The position numbers were made by a program, and so were the translations under genes. Shown here piece by piece: positions 39,800 through 51,141 of a stretch of DNA of 64,000 nt (its first letter is position 1; each line of letters starts with the position of its first letter). The notes beneath the pieces are model-generated. The model ran no database searches. It was not told the DNA's origin and saw nothing but the letters and a program-made list of their open reading frames with translations. The DNA lies in contig JASKMD010000004.1 in assembly GCA_030144725.1 (NCBI GenBank), positions 3,466,828 to 3,530,827 of the forward strand, read 5' to 3'. This DNA is from Haematococcus lacustris (lineage: Eukaryota > Chlorophyta > Chlorophyceae > Chlamydomonadales > Haematococcaceae).

Positions 39800-40489
39800 G
39801 GACAACACCACCACGCGGTGATGCGCTGACGCTGCAAACGTGGTAGCCACCTGCTACATACTTCCCTTGCATGTATGCATCACGGTCATGCCTAGCAGGT
39901 GCAAGCCTGGCAGTGTTGCACACCCAATGCGTCACAGCCAGCTAGACTACGGATGGTACCTATGGTGGAGGCTCACCAGATCTAGCCATATGCTTGGGTG
40001 TGGTGTGCCACATGCCCCTTGTATGGACAACACCACCACGCGGTGATGCGCTGACGCTGCAAACGTGGTAGCCACCTGCTACATACCCCCCTTGCATGTA
40101 TGCATCACGGTCATGCCTAGCAGGTGCAAGCCTGGCAGTGTTGCACACCCAATGCGTCACAGCCAGCTAGACTACGGATGGTACCTATGGTGGAGGCTCA
40201 CCAGATCTAGCCATATGCTTGGGTGTGGTGTGCCACATGCCCCTTGTATGGACAACACCACCACGCGGTGATGCGCTGACGCTGCAAACGTGGTAGCCAC
40301 CTGCTACATACCCCCCTTGCATGTATGCATCACGGTCATGCCTAGCAGGTGCAAGCCTGGCAGTGTTGCACACCCAATGCGTCACAGCCAGCTAGACTAC
40401 GGATGGTACCTATGGTGGAGGCTCACCAGATCTAGCCATATGCTTGGGTGTGGTGTGCCACATGCCCCTTGTATGGACAACACCACCAC
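39800..40489. repeat. 225 bp tandem repeat, three copies plus a stub, between the two KDZ genes
   Basis: Units start GGACAACACCACCACG at 39800, 40025 and 40250, with a 15 bp stub at 40475. Copies are almost identical. It lies just past the stop of the Gln-rich gene and is probably non-coding. Confidence 0.95.
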
Positions 40490-40828
40490 GCAGTATTACA
40501 TTGACGTTGCATCTGGCACGGCCAAGTACGCCATGCCTATTGTAGACCTTAATATTCGAGTTGCAATTGCCCATCACCGGGGGAATTGTCTAACACAACC
40601 AATGTGGTGTCCGTGTGCGGCTACACAAGCAATGGCATGGTTGAACAACCGCAAATTGCATGCCTTTATTTGCATGGAGCATTCAAGACCACCGCAAACC
40701 ATGCCAGATCTATGCCTTGAAATGATCCTGCTGCTGCTGCTGCCCATGCACTGCTGCTCATGCACTGTAACACATGCACTGTAACACATGCACAGGGCAG
40801 GGATGGGCATGCCCATATTTGCATGGAG

Positions 40829-43800
40829 TTACCACTGCAGACCATGCAGCTGCAATATCTGAGCCTTGAAATGAGCCAAATGCTGATGCAAGTAGAAGAG
40901 CTTCCCTGCCATGGCAATACTGGGCTGCACCTCCAGCTTTGTGCATGCAGCCTGACACACACCGCACATGTGCTCCAGCCATGCGTGCAACCGTGCACGC
41001 TCGAGATGGAGGACAGCTAGCTGCTCGAGGCACCGCTCACTGTCGCTCAGCAAGTGAAGAAACTGCCGACCAAAGAAGAGCTCTTTACCCAGTGGGGTGG
41101 ACTGGCACTCCTCCTCCCAAGGCGCTGGACCCCCTTGAACCATGTCGCGGAGCTGGCTGTGGCTGACTTGGACCTGGTCAAGCACCTGGTTGGTGCCTAA
41201 CACCTCCCAAAGGGCAAGGTCATCCAGTGCTTGGCGGGCCAGCCTCATCTTTGCCTTGGCCTGCTTGGCTAGGGCGCGGGTGTCCTTGTCCGCTGTGCCC
41301 CAATTGTCCTTCTTTGTCTCAAGCTGTGCCACAAGCATGACTAAATGCCACACTTGGTCCCGCAGGCTGCAAAGCGCACACCACAACATATACATTGTGT
41401 AACATGCATGACATGTGTTGCATGGCGTGCGCCTGACTAGCTGCTCACCCTGAAATCTTGGCCGTCTTCAGCAATTGAAGGCCGTGTGCGTGGACAGAGA
41501 CACCTGGCAGCGATGGGCAGAGCCAGGACCCGGTTGTGTTGTGCACGCCGTGCTCTAGCTCAAGGTCAAGGAGCTTGGTCTCAATGCCGGTCAGCTGAGG
41601 CAGCGTCCTCCCCCTTGTGAGCAGCTTAGCCATGTCCGGCAGCAACGGGGGTAGACGGTCATGGCACAGGTCAAGGGACGTCACACCAGTCTCTGAACGT
41701 ATGGCTGACGCCACTAGCTTCAACTCCACATACTCAGCCTGCACAATGCACAAGTACAAGCTATCGTGCAAGCGCACGCTATCGTGCAAGCGCAAGCAAC
41801 ACTAGTAGCTCCTTCCACTCACTGGCCATGCAAGTGGCACCCTGGAGGCTCTGGCGCCAACTAGCAGGTGTTGAGACTGGTACTTGATAGAAGCTTCTTC
41901 ACCGCTCGTCACACCTTCAGCCAATGCTTGCTCCCTTAGCTTGCCCAACTTCTTGGTCACCTCCTCTGCAACAGCAACCACATCCATTGGAGGGGGGGAT
42001 GGATAGGAGGAGGAAGAGAGGGATGGAGAGAGGAAGGTGGAAAAGGGGGAGGGGGAGGGGAGGCACATTGCTAGGTGTAAAACAGAAGGGTGGGCTTACC
42101 TTGCTTTGTGACCATGTTGGTGTGGCACCCATCCAAGAGCTCCACCATCTTGCTCTGCTTCTCCAAGGCGATGGCAGATAATGCGCTCTGGATGACATCG
42201 CTGCGGTGTCCCAAGGTCATGTACCGGGTTGTTTTGCCCAAGGGCTGCACACCAGGTGAAGCAAGGGCACACCAACAATAGCTCGAGCAAGGACACATCC
42301 TCTCTCACAGCATGCATCAGAACATTCCATACCTTCAGCCTGCTCCAGGCTTGCTCAGTTTGCTCGCCCACTCGGAAGGCGGTGCCCTTCAAAAAGCGCG
42401 CATTGTTGGCCAGCTGGCAAGCTGTGTCATGGGAGGCGGCGTGCATCATGGGCACCATCATCTTCACGCTTGACCATGAGGGATTCAGCCCATGGACACT
42501 CACATAGCGATCCCAGGTGATCTTTAGGCGACATGCGATGTCCACATAGATGTGCACAACGTTGTGTGCACGCAGCAGCAGTCGCTCCAATCCAAGCAGG
42601 TAGTAGGTGAACTGTTCTGGCGTCCGCATGTTGCAGAAGAGGCCAAGCGCTGGCACTCCATGGCAGCACACAAAACCGCACAACCCCGTGATGTCACAGC
42701 TGCGCTTGGCACAGCTAGCGGTCGGCCGTGAGCATGACAGTGATGAGGCGCATGTGTGGACATCATCTGCACCAGCGCCAGCCATGCTGTACTGCAGGTT
42801 GAGCTGATCCTCCTTGAACCTCCGCTCCACTTCCCAGTCAAACCCTTCCTCCTGCTGCCGTGCATCAATGTGGCTGTTGAGTCGGGGTTGAATGTCCCGG
42901 CTGGCCTTGCCACACCCCGCATGGTGGTTCAGCTTGGTCATGGCATCGGTGCAGATGGCAACAGGGTAATTGTCAACGACACCTGATGCCACAACATGCA
43001 AGGCACAAGCATGTTCAACCTGACCTAGCATGGATATGGAATGCAACCCTGATCATGCCCACCTACCTGGTGTTGCGACGCAGATGGGGCAATCAGCCAG
43101 AGGGCCACCAGGCACCCCCTCACACCCCAGCCCTTGTAGGGTGGTAGCCCGGTGTGTCACTGCCAGGTAGGAGAAGTAGGCTGAGCTGAAGATATCAGGT
43201 CTGATAGGGCGCCGCTCTGGATACAGCTGAAATGGATGATGGCTTACATTCAAGGTCTCGAGAAACTCTGCAAGAAGGCAGTTGCTATTAGTTGCTAGCA
43301 GGTAGTTGCTTCCTAATGATTGGTGCATGAGATGTGGTGATGATGATGATGATAATGACGACGTGTTGGCACCCAACACTTACCGTCCATTGAAAATCCT
43401 CTTACAGAGGCTCGTACATAGACCTGTAGCAAGGTCTGGTCAAACCACATGCTGGGCTGGACGGGGGAATTGCCCCAACATCCATGGTGCAAAGGGGAGG
43501 CTGACACAGACTGCTTGCATGAGCTGCAGGTGCAGTGACGCACGGATAGCTGGAAGCGGTGTGCCAGGCCGACACGCTCTACCACAGTAGCAGGGAGCTC
43601 CTCTAGCTGTGCTCCAGAGCAACAGCTAAGGATGGCTGCGTCAAGACGGGCTTGCATGAGCTGACGAAGCAACTCGCATTCCTCGGCTGCCGCTGCTGCA
43701 GCCGCTGGGGCATTGTCGATAATGGCTTGCTTGTCATGAAGAGCACGAGCTATCCACGCTTTGGCAGCTGTTTCCTGTCTGTGCTTCCAGCTAGGACATG

Positions 43801-43981
43801 AGCTAGCTGGCTGAGGTGCTGGCTCAAACTCGTAACCGCATGTGTCGTCCGCTGAGTCGTTACTGCCATTATTTAATGCTCTCCGCACTGGAGCAAGCTG
43901 GCCTATTCGCTTCCTTCGCGTTTGTTTTTCTCGCTTTGGAGACGGGCCTGGTGCGTTTGACTTAACGTTCAATCTCCCCAT
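40829..43981 (-). CDS. KDZ transposase, 854 aa, 7 exons, apparently intact
   Basis: Exons: 43981-43384, 43267-43067, 42982-42333, 42244-42100, 41965-41823, 41738-41449, 41366-40829. All phases agree and the stop is TAA. The N-terminus is basic (MGRLNVK..KREKQTRRKR, likely nuclear signal). A Cys cluster follows (VRHCTCSSCKQS, later DCPICVATPG), typical of the zinc-binding front of KDZ proteins. Core motifs are CDITGLCGFVCCHG, then VHIYVDIACRLK, then MHAASHDTACQL..GEQTEQAWSRL. They match the family's D..CRHG, yDIaC and GE..E.WS blocks and supply the acidic triad. A helical C-terminal segment (LETKKDNWG..KMRLARQALDDL) follows. The start codon lies ~20 bp inside the right TIR. With matching TIRs and a target duplication, the element may be autonomous. 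Confidence 0.88.
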
Positions 43982-44002
43982 TACTACACATCAACAACAA
44001 CA

Positions 44003-44240
44003 GGGGCCCAAGTCGGGTTATCGCATAACAGGGCCCAGGCTGGGCCTGGCAGGGAGTGAGCGGTCACATGTTTGGGAGGCTGCGTCGATCGCAGTGTTCG
44101 ACCTACGGTTGGCACACAGGTACTAAGACAATGCAGGGTTGATGCAGCGTTAGCTGTTTGGTGCGTGTTTCAAATGTCCACCTAACTGGTGGACAAAATG
44201 TCCACAAGTTCGGTGGACATTTTACCGAGAGGATTGATTG
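44003..44240 (-). repeat. KDZ right terminal inverted repeat
   Basis: Reverse complement of 36444-36680 with about three mismatches, ending GAGGATTGATTG. Followed by GGTCGGG. Confidence 0.92.
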
Positions 44241-44744
44241 GGTCGGGAGCCGGATGCGCTGGCGGCAATGACTTTTCGGTTTTTTTTTTTTTTTTTAATA
44301 GAGAGATTACAGAAGAAAGAGACTAAGAGAGAGATTAAGAGAGACTAAGAGAGAGACTAAGAGAGAGAGGAAAAAAGGAAAGACTAGACCATGTCTCGAG
44401 CAAGCTACCCCCTCCCTTCCCCAAAGAGGCAAGCAAACCCCACCCCACCTCCCCACCACCAAACAGCGACCAAACAACCCTAGAACGGTAACTACACACC
44501 CCCAAGGAAAGACGTCCAAACACCACCCCCACCCCCGCCCTCAGCAACCCCTACACTACGCCGACCCTAGGGACCCCCGGACAACCCAACACTCACCCCT
44601 AGGCCCCCCAGCTCGAAGGCCCAACCCTCTCTGCCCCTCCGCCCCCAAAAAGCGAACACAAGACCCTAACCTAGGGCTCCCCAAGGACCTAACAGCCTCC
44701 AATCCCTTAAAAACACTCACAAGCCCCTAACAAGCAAACCCAGC

Positions 44745-47700
44745 TCAAGCAAGAGGGGCAGGGAAGGGGACGGGCCACTGCAAGGACAGATGCACAACCA
44801 GCTCACCCGCCCCAAACGCCCTCTCCTCCCGCTGCCTTGTCCCCGCTACTATCCCCCCGGCTTCCCCTCCCCCTACCCTCTCCAACGCCCTCTCCTCTGC
44901 CCCCTCCCGCGCCCTCCTGGGCTGTGTGGCGAACCACCCTCCTGACGGCTCCGGCCACAGCCGGTCAAACTGGTCTGCGCCAAGCTCCGGGTCCGTACCC
45001 CTAAACCAGGTGGAGGGCACCGCTCCACAAAGGCCCACCCGGATGTCTCTGCCTACTCGGTGCCAGTCGCGTTTAACAGCGGAGGAGAGGGTGAGGACGA
45101 CCTCCTCTGCCACTCGTTGTGCCACCATCTGCGGCTGGAGGGCTGTAGCGGCCCCGGAGCTGCGGAGGCGCCACACCGTGCCAAGATAGGCCACGCGCAA
45201 CCGGAGCCACAGCAGGCTGTCTCGGGGCTGGAAGGGGGGAGCCTCGCTGCGGGTGGGGCGACCACTGAGGAGCAGGAGGGCATCGCCGGAGGGGGGCCGG
45301 GTGCCGGTAAGGTGGCCGTACACATCCAACACCCACTCCCAGGCCGGAGCCACAGCGGGGCAAGTGAGGAAGGCGTGGGTGAGGGTCTCCAGCTGGCCCG
45401 GCAGGCAGAGGCGGCAGGCAGACGAACCCGGGGCAGCAGAGCCCTTAAGGATGTGGCCCCACAAGGCCCCAACCATGAGGCTGCCGTGGAGCACCCGCCA
45501 GGCCACGATGGCATGCTCCCGGCGGAGGGTGGGATCCATCAGCTCCTTCCACACCTGGAGGCAGGACTGGCCCGGTCTAGCGGCTGCAGCGAGCTCATCC
45601 ACCGTGCCATCGGGGGGGACTTGCAGGGTAGCTGTCTGCCTTCCGGTTCGCCGGGGCCCTTGCCGGGCCTCCAGCTGCCGCTCCGCCCGCTCGGCTGCTC
45701 GTTGCTCCGGGGAGGGGCGTGGAGGGGCTCTGGCGAAAGTGTCTCGCCAGCGCGGCGCCTGGCTGCCTTGTACTTCCTCTGGGAGCAGCTCCTCCGCGTC
45801 CCTGCCTTGCTGTTCCCGCTCTTCCGCTGCTCGCTGGGCTGTCACTTGCTGGGCGCTGGCCTGCCACCTCTCCTCCAGCTCCCTAAACGCCCCTCCGTCA
45901 ACTGCTGCCCCCTGATCCAACCCGGCCTCCCGTGGGGGGCGTCTACCCCAAAGCACCGGCCACAGGCCCCCCCCTGGAGGGTAGAGCGCGTCAGCGCTGG
46001 CTCGCTGGAGCTGGTGGAGGCGCACCTTGGCATCCCTGACGGTAAACTCCAAGAGGGTGGTGGTGCCCAAGCCCCACACCTGGGGATCTAGCTGCAGGTG
46101 GGCCCAGGGGCCTAGGAGCCACTCATCCTTGGGCCAGGGGGGGGGCCCGGCCCGATGCGCCGGGGCTCCACCTTGCCCACCTGCTCCATCCCCTCCCCGC
46201 CCCCCACCCCTGCCCCTACCCCCACTCCCTCCCCTGCCTCTGCCCATCCCCCCCCCCCTATCTACCCCCCCTGGCCCCTGGCCCTGCTCCTGGCCCTGAC
46301 CACCCTCCTGCCCTTGCCCGCCCAGGCGCCCTGCAGGCAGGGGGCGGAGGTGGGTAGCTCGCTCCTCCGGTGTCAAGAGGTAGTTGGGCTTGTTCAGGCG
46401 AGCTACTGCAGCCGGCTCCCAGACTGCCCCCTCCACCACCTGGAACGTCCCCAGGGGCCCCTGACCCGTGGGGTTAAGGGGGAAGAGCCGGCCATTGGGG
46501 GCCACCCAGTGGGAGGGATGGAGCGCGGGGTGGCGCCGAGCCACGAACCCCACCCCGGGCCCCACCCTCAGGCATTCCCAATCAGGCGGGGGGGGGTCAC
46601 GGAGGTCCACCCACTGCTGCCAGGGCTCCGGGAGGCAGGCTCTAACCAGGTCTGCAGCCCAGCGGGTGACACCCTCGAGCTGAGACTGCCGCTGAAGGGC
46701 CTCCCGCACATGGCGGACATGGGTCCAACCCTGACCCTCTGCCTCCTGCCTAGCAGAAGGGATCAGGCGGATCTGAGGGTTGAACCACAACGGTTCCGCC
46801 ATCACCGAGTAGAAGGATTGACTCGCTGGAGGTACCACCCGGAACAGACGGAGTTGAGCCAAGGCGGTCACGTGAGCTCGCAGCCGAGGGGTGATATTGC
46901 GCAAGGGAGGGGCGCTGGGGTCTGTGATGACCCAGGTGCTGAGGCCGTGGCTGGGGTCTGCCAAAAGGCTGTGGGTAAGGGGTTGCCAAGGGCGCACCCG
47001 GGGCGACCAAAGCTGGGCTAGCATCTTCGCCCGCATGGCTGTGCTGATGACCCCCAGGTCTGGGAGCCCCACCCCTCCCTCCCGCCGGGGCATCACGCAG
47101 ATGGCCTCGCTAGGGTACAGGCGGTTGCTGTTGGGGCTGCGCTCTTGGGGAAGGTCTGACGCAGCAACGAAGCGTTTGATGGCAAGGGCCATCGCCTGCG
47201 CCAGGGCTGTGGGAGGTTGCACGGCGGCCATCTGGTAGATGACCTTACTAGCCAGGCACTGCTGAGCCACCTGTACCCTCCCAAGCAGGTTGAGGCCCAG
47301 GGGCTGCCAAGGGAGGGAGGCCGTTGTGATGGCAGCTGCAGCACCACCATAGGCGGCCTCTCCTGTGGCAGCGTAAGAGGTCGCCCCTAGGGGAACCCCC
47401 AGGTGGCGCACCACCAACCCCGGCGGCGCGGCGCGGATGACTTCCCCTGCCCCTGCCCCTGCCCCTGCCCCTGCCCCTGCCCCTGCCCCTGCCCCTGCCC
47501 CTGCCCCTGCCCCTGCCCCTGCCCCTGCCCCTGCCCCTGCCCCTGCCCCTGCCCCTGCCCCTGCCCCTGCTCCTGCCCTTGCCCCCGCCTCTACCCCCTC
47601 CCTCTCCCCGTCCTTAGCTCCTCCCCTTCCCCCTCCCTCCCCTCCCACCCTTGCCAACCCTGCTCCCTCCGCCCCCAAGGCCTCTGGCTCGCCCTGGCTT

Positions 47701-50173
47701 GTCGCTGGTAGGATGCACGGCAGGGCCACGCTCTTGCTCACGCTCAGCGCTGGGCCGCCCGCGGCGCGGAACCGCTTCAAGGCCTCCACTACCACTTCCC
47801 CGTCCTTGACCCGATCCAGCACCAGGATGGTGAGGTCGTCCGCGTACTCCTTGGTGGGAAGCGCGGGGGTCAGGGTGGCAGCGTGCAAGGCCAGGGGACT
47901 GGTGGGAATGGCGGGGGTGGTGATGCGACCCGCCCGCTGGAGCGAGCTTAGGTAGCTAACGAGCGGTTGCAACACCACACACCAGTACAACGGGGAAGCC
48001 CCACTGCCCTGTAGAAGCCCAGAGGCCAAGGGGAAGCTGTCGGTGAGGTAGCCGTTTACGAGCACCTGGCTGGTGGCCCCCCGGTGCAGCATCTGCGCCC
48101 AGCGCACGTGTCCCTGCTGGCTGAACCCCATGGCCTCAAGCGTGTCCTGGAGCAAGCCCCAGGAAACGTTGTCATAGGCCCCTGCTAGGTCCAGCAACAA
48201 AAGCCAGGCCGGGCTGTGCCGCTGCTGGAGCCACTCCAACAAGCCTAGGTGGAACTGCACGCTGTCGTTGATGTCCCTCCCCAGGATGAAAGCAGACTGG
48301 GAAGGAGACACCGGCAGGTCCAGCGGCTGTCCTCTAGGGCCCGGGCCACCAACCGCACATCACAGTTGAGCAGCGTGATGGGGCGGTACCCCGCCACCTG
48401 GTCTCTAGGCTTGCCAGCCTTGGGCACCAGGGTAATGACCCCAGTGAGGAACTCAGCCAGGGGGGCAGGGTCGCTCGTATCTGCCAGAGCCTCCCTCAGC
48501 ATGGCCCGCAGCGGGCCCACCAGCTGAGGCCACAGCCGGTCGTACACCTCCATGGGCAGCCCGTCCAGTCCCGGGGCCTTGCTGTGAGCACAGCCTTGAA
48601 GGGCCCGACCCAGCTCCTCCTCCGAGAGCATGGGATCTCCCCCCGGCCCCTCCGCGGCCCTGGCCTGAGCGGGGGTGAGACGGGAGGTAAGGCAGTTAAG
48701 CAGAGAGGCGCGCGCGGCTGGGTCGATGGCCTTAGCAGCGTAGACTCCGGTAGGCGCGGCGGCTGAGTAGTGATGTTCAAAAGCCTGGCACGCTGAACGC
48801 ACCCCATTTGGAGTGGTGAGGTCGGCCGCCAAGCCGGGCTGCCCGGGGAGCTGAAGGGAGGAGATGAGGGTGGGGGTGTGCGCAGGCTGGTCGCGGTGGT
48901 AGAAAAAGAAGGAGGAGCGGTCGCCATACACCTGGTCCAGGACTGCGCTGGCTAGCAGGGACTGATGGGCCACCTGCACGCGCTCCCCCACCCCGGCTAA
49001 GGCTGTCGCCTCACCCAGGTGCTGCGCTGCAAGCACCTCTGCCTGGCCGTCCTGCTCTGCTTGCTGCAATTGGCGCACGAGGTGGGCCCTTGCAGCCAAG
49101 GCTGCCTTCTCCCTGCGCTGCCGCAGGTCACGCTTAGCTCGGCGCTTGGTCCGCAGGAACTGCTGGGCCCGCAGGGCCATGCCCTGCTTGATGCGAGCCC
49201 ACCTGGCCCTGTGCCCGTCCCTAGGCTGCGTCCCCAGCTGTCTGGCGGCCTCATGGTGAGCGTTCTCCGCCTGCAGGTACCCCTTGAGAATGTCCAGCAA
49301 CTCAGGGTCGTCAAGGTGGGCGGGGTGCAGCTGCCAGGGGGCGGGGGCAGTGAGGGGTGGGTCGGGAGGGCACAGGGAGACAGAGACGGGCTGGTGGTCG
49401 GTGGGCACCGGCCGCACCCCCAAGATGGTGCTGTCCAACTGCCACTGAGCTAAGCCCTCCGAGACATACCACCGGTCTAGGCGGGCGCCTGTCTGCCAAC
49501 GCTCACTGAAGTGAGTGAGGTCCCTGGCAGAGGGGGGGCGCAGCTGCCGCCAGGCGTCCACCAGGCCCCTCTCCGCCACCAGCTGCCTCAGCTGCTCTGC
49601 CCCCTGGCCCCGGCTACCCACCCAGGCCTCCCCGTGTTGAGAGCCTTGAGGGACCCCTACCCTGTCCCAAGGGGAGAGGATGCAATTGAAGTCACCCCCC
49701 ATGATGACGAGGCGGCCATCCGCAGCTGGGGGAAGGCAGGCGGGGAGGCAAACAGAAAAGAACGTGGAGCGCTCTGACTGTTGCGCTGGGGCATACACGC
49801 ACACTAGGGAGACAGGCCTACCAGCCAGAGCCCCGTCCACTCGCAGGACCCGCCCCTGGGCCGCCTCTGCCTGCAGCTGTACCTGGGTGCACCCCTTGAG
49901 GAGGGTGGAGGGCTTCACGAGCACTAGGCAACCCTGGGAGCTGCCGGTGCCGGGAGTGTAAAACCACTGCCCACGCCAGGCAGGCTTGGCCCCAGAGAGG
50001 GCTTCGGCCCACTGCCACACGCTCTCCGCCTTGTGGCACTCCTGGATGAAAACCACCTGCGCCGGGCTGCCAACGGCCCAGTCCAGCAGAGCCTGAAGCT
50101 TGTGCGGTTGGGCTAGGCCCTGCACGTTGAGGGTGACCGCCATAAACCTGGCAGCCACACCTGGGCGCTGCAT
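44745..50173 (-). pseudogene. L1-like ORF2 (APE endonuclease, RT, CCHC) with one frameshift
   Basis: ATG at 50173 (MQRPGVAARFMAVTLNVQGL). Endonuclease motifs: NVQGL, FIQECHK, VYAPAQ, GGDFNCIL, RLDRWYVS, PTDHQPVS. RT motifs: LVPKAGKPRDQVAGYRPITL, then SQSAFILGRD, LLLLDLAGAYDNVSW, LLQGSGASPLYW, KEYADDLTILV, RHLGVPLG. The C-terminus has a zinc-ribbon-like CRLCLPGQ..LTHAFLTCPAVAPAWEWV (zf-RVT type). The frame changes at about 48320-48332, between RT blocks 1 and 2. The first frame stops at 48245 and the second runs to 44745. A hexanucleotide expansion encodes an Ala-Gly run after the RT palm. Likely dead unless the shift is a sequencing error. Confidence 0.9.
47443..47588. repeat. (CCCTGC)n hexanucleotide in ORF2
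   Basis: About 23 copies, nearly pure, encoding (Ala-Gly)n on the ORF2 strand between the YADD palm and RHLGVPLG. Confidence 0.97.
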
Positions 50174-50175
50174 AG

Positions 50176-51141
50176 CTAAGCTTGGCTCGCCCCCGCGCGG
50201 GCAACGCGTGTGTGGTGGAGGGTGGATGGGCTAGGAAGAGAAGGCTGACCTGACAGGGGGTGGGGGGTGGGGGGAGGGACCGAAGTGGCCTCAATGCAAG
50301 CCAACTTAGCCCCAGGGCGGCGAAGGCGGACCCGAGGCTCACGAGAATAGGTGGCTAGTGGGGGCCGAAGGGGAAGAGGACCAAGGTGTAGACCCTCTTC
50401 ATCCTGGACACCTGCTCGCTCCAGCTGCTGCCGCTTGGGCACCCTGGGCCTCTCCTCTTGGGGGCAAGGTGACTCAGCTACAAAGCTGACAGAGGCCCCC
50501 TGCGAGCTGGCTAGGCTGGTGGTGGGGCTGAGCAGACCGTAGCGAAGCGTGTGTGGGGTTCCACGGCCAAGGTGGGTAGCACGCTGCCTATCGGCTTGCC
50601 GCTGCCAGTGCTGAGCCTCCCTCTCATCAGAGCTAGAACTTGAAGAAAGAATGCCAAAGCGGCGCCGGCGAGGCCCACCTTGGGCTTGCTGGGCTGCTGG
50701 CTGCGTAGAGCCTCCCCTTGGCCAACGCTGAGCCTCCCGCTGACGCTCCTCCCTAACGGCCCTCCTGTCATCCGGAGAAGGGCGCGGAGGGGCCCTAGCG
50801 GCGATGTCAGACCTGCGAGGAGGCTGACTGCCATGAAGCTCTGCGGAACGGCCTCGCACAAAGACAAGCCGGCTGTCCACCCCGCTCGAGGGGCTGGCTT
50901 CCTGCGTTGGGGCGGTGGGTATCTCAGCGTCCATGAAGGAGGGAGGGCTGCCGGAAGGGGCTCCACCTACCCACTGCCCGGCCGCTACTAGGCCCCTGGC
51001 TGTGGCCGCTCTGAGCTTAAAGGCCGCAACCTTGCCTCTGGAGGCCAGCACCGCGCCCTTGGTTAGGGCCTTATCCAGCAGCCCCAAGTTACATGGGAGG
51101 CGAGGGGAGGCTGACAGGGGGGGGCTGGGAGGGGAGCTCAT
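50176..51141 (-). CDS. L1-like ORF1 protein (321 aa)
   Basis: ATG at 51141 (MSSPPSPPLSASPRLPCNLG); the open frame upstream of it runs into array sequence and is not part of the element's gene. The protein is Pro/Arg/Ser-rich and basic, with no recognisable RRM or zinc knuckle. It contains ARAPPRPSPDDRRAVREERQ, closely related to a segment of ORF2 (ARAPPRPSPEQRAAERAERQ). Its stop is separated from the ORF2 start by two bases (TAG CT ATG). Confidence 0.75.
   Translation of the reverse strand: MSSPPSPPLSASPRLPCNLGLLDKALTKGAVLASRGKVAAFKLRAATARGLVAAGQWVGGAPSGSPPSFMDAEIPTAPTQEASPSSGVDSRLVFVRGRSAELHGSQPPRRSDIAARAPPRPSPDDRRAVREERQREAQRWPRGGSTQPAAQQAQGGPRRRRFGILSSSSSSDEREAQHWQRQADRQRATHLGRGTPHTLRYGLLSPTTSLASSQGASVSFVAESPCPQEERPRVPKRQQLERAGVQDEEGLHLGPLPLRPPLATYSREPRVRLRRPGAKLACIEATSVPPPTPHPLSGQPSLPSPSTLHHTRVARAGASQA

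Larger units (their letters stand above)
35942..44240. mobile_element. KDZ-superfamily DNA transposon with two convergent genes
   Basis: Ends are long inverted repeats (36444-36680 and 44003-44240; about 237 bp with roughly three mismatches by eye). A 7 bp direct repeat GGTCGGG flanks it (35935-35941, 44241-44247) and is single in empty array units. It carries a Gln-rich protein gene on the plus strand and the transposase gene on the minus strand, converging. True length is about 7.8 kb if the N gap is empty. Confidence 0.92.

Noticed and set aside
36444..44240. TET/JBP dioxygenase within the KDZ element
   Set aside because: Looked for because of the known fungal association. No HxD..H dioxygenase motif is seen in any frame between the two genes.
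45060..46091. 343-codon plus-strand frame and neighbouring plus frames to 47955
   Set aside because: Antisense to the L1-like ORF2, which has endonuclease and RT motifs. The Ala-Pro runs are the hexanucleotide repeat.
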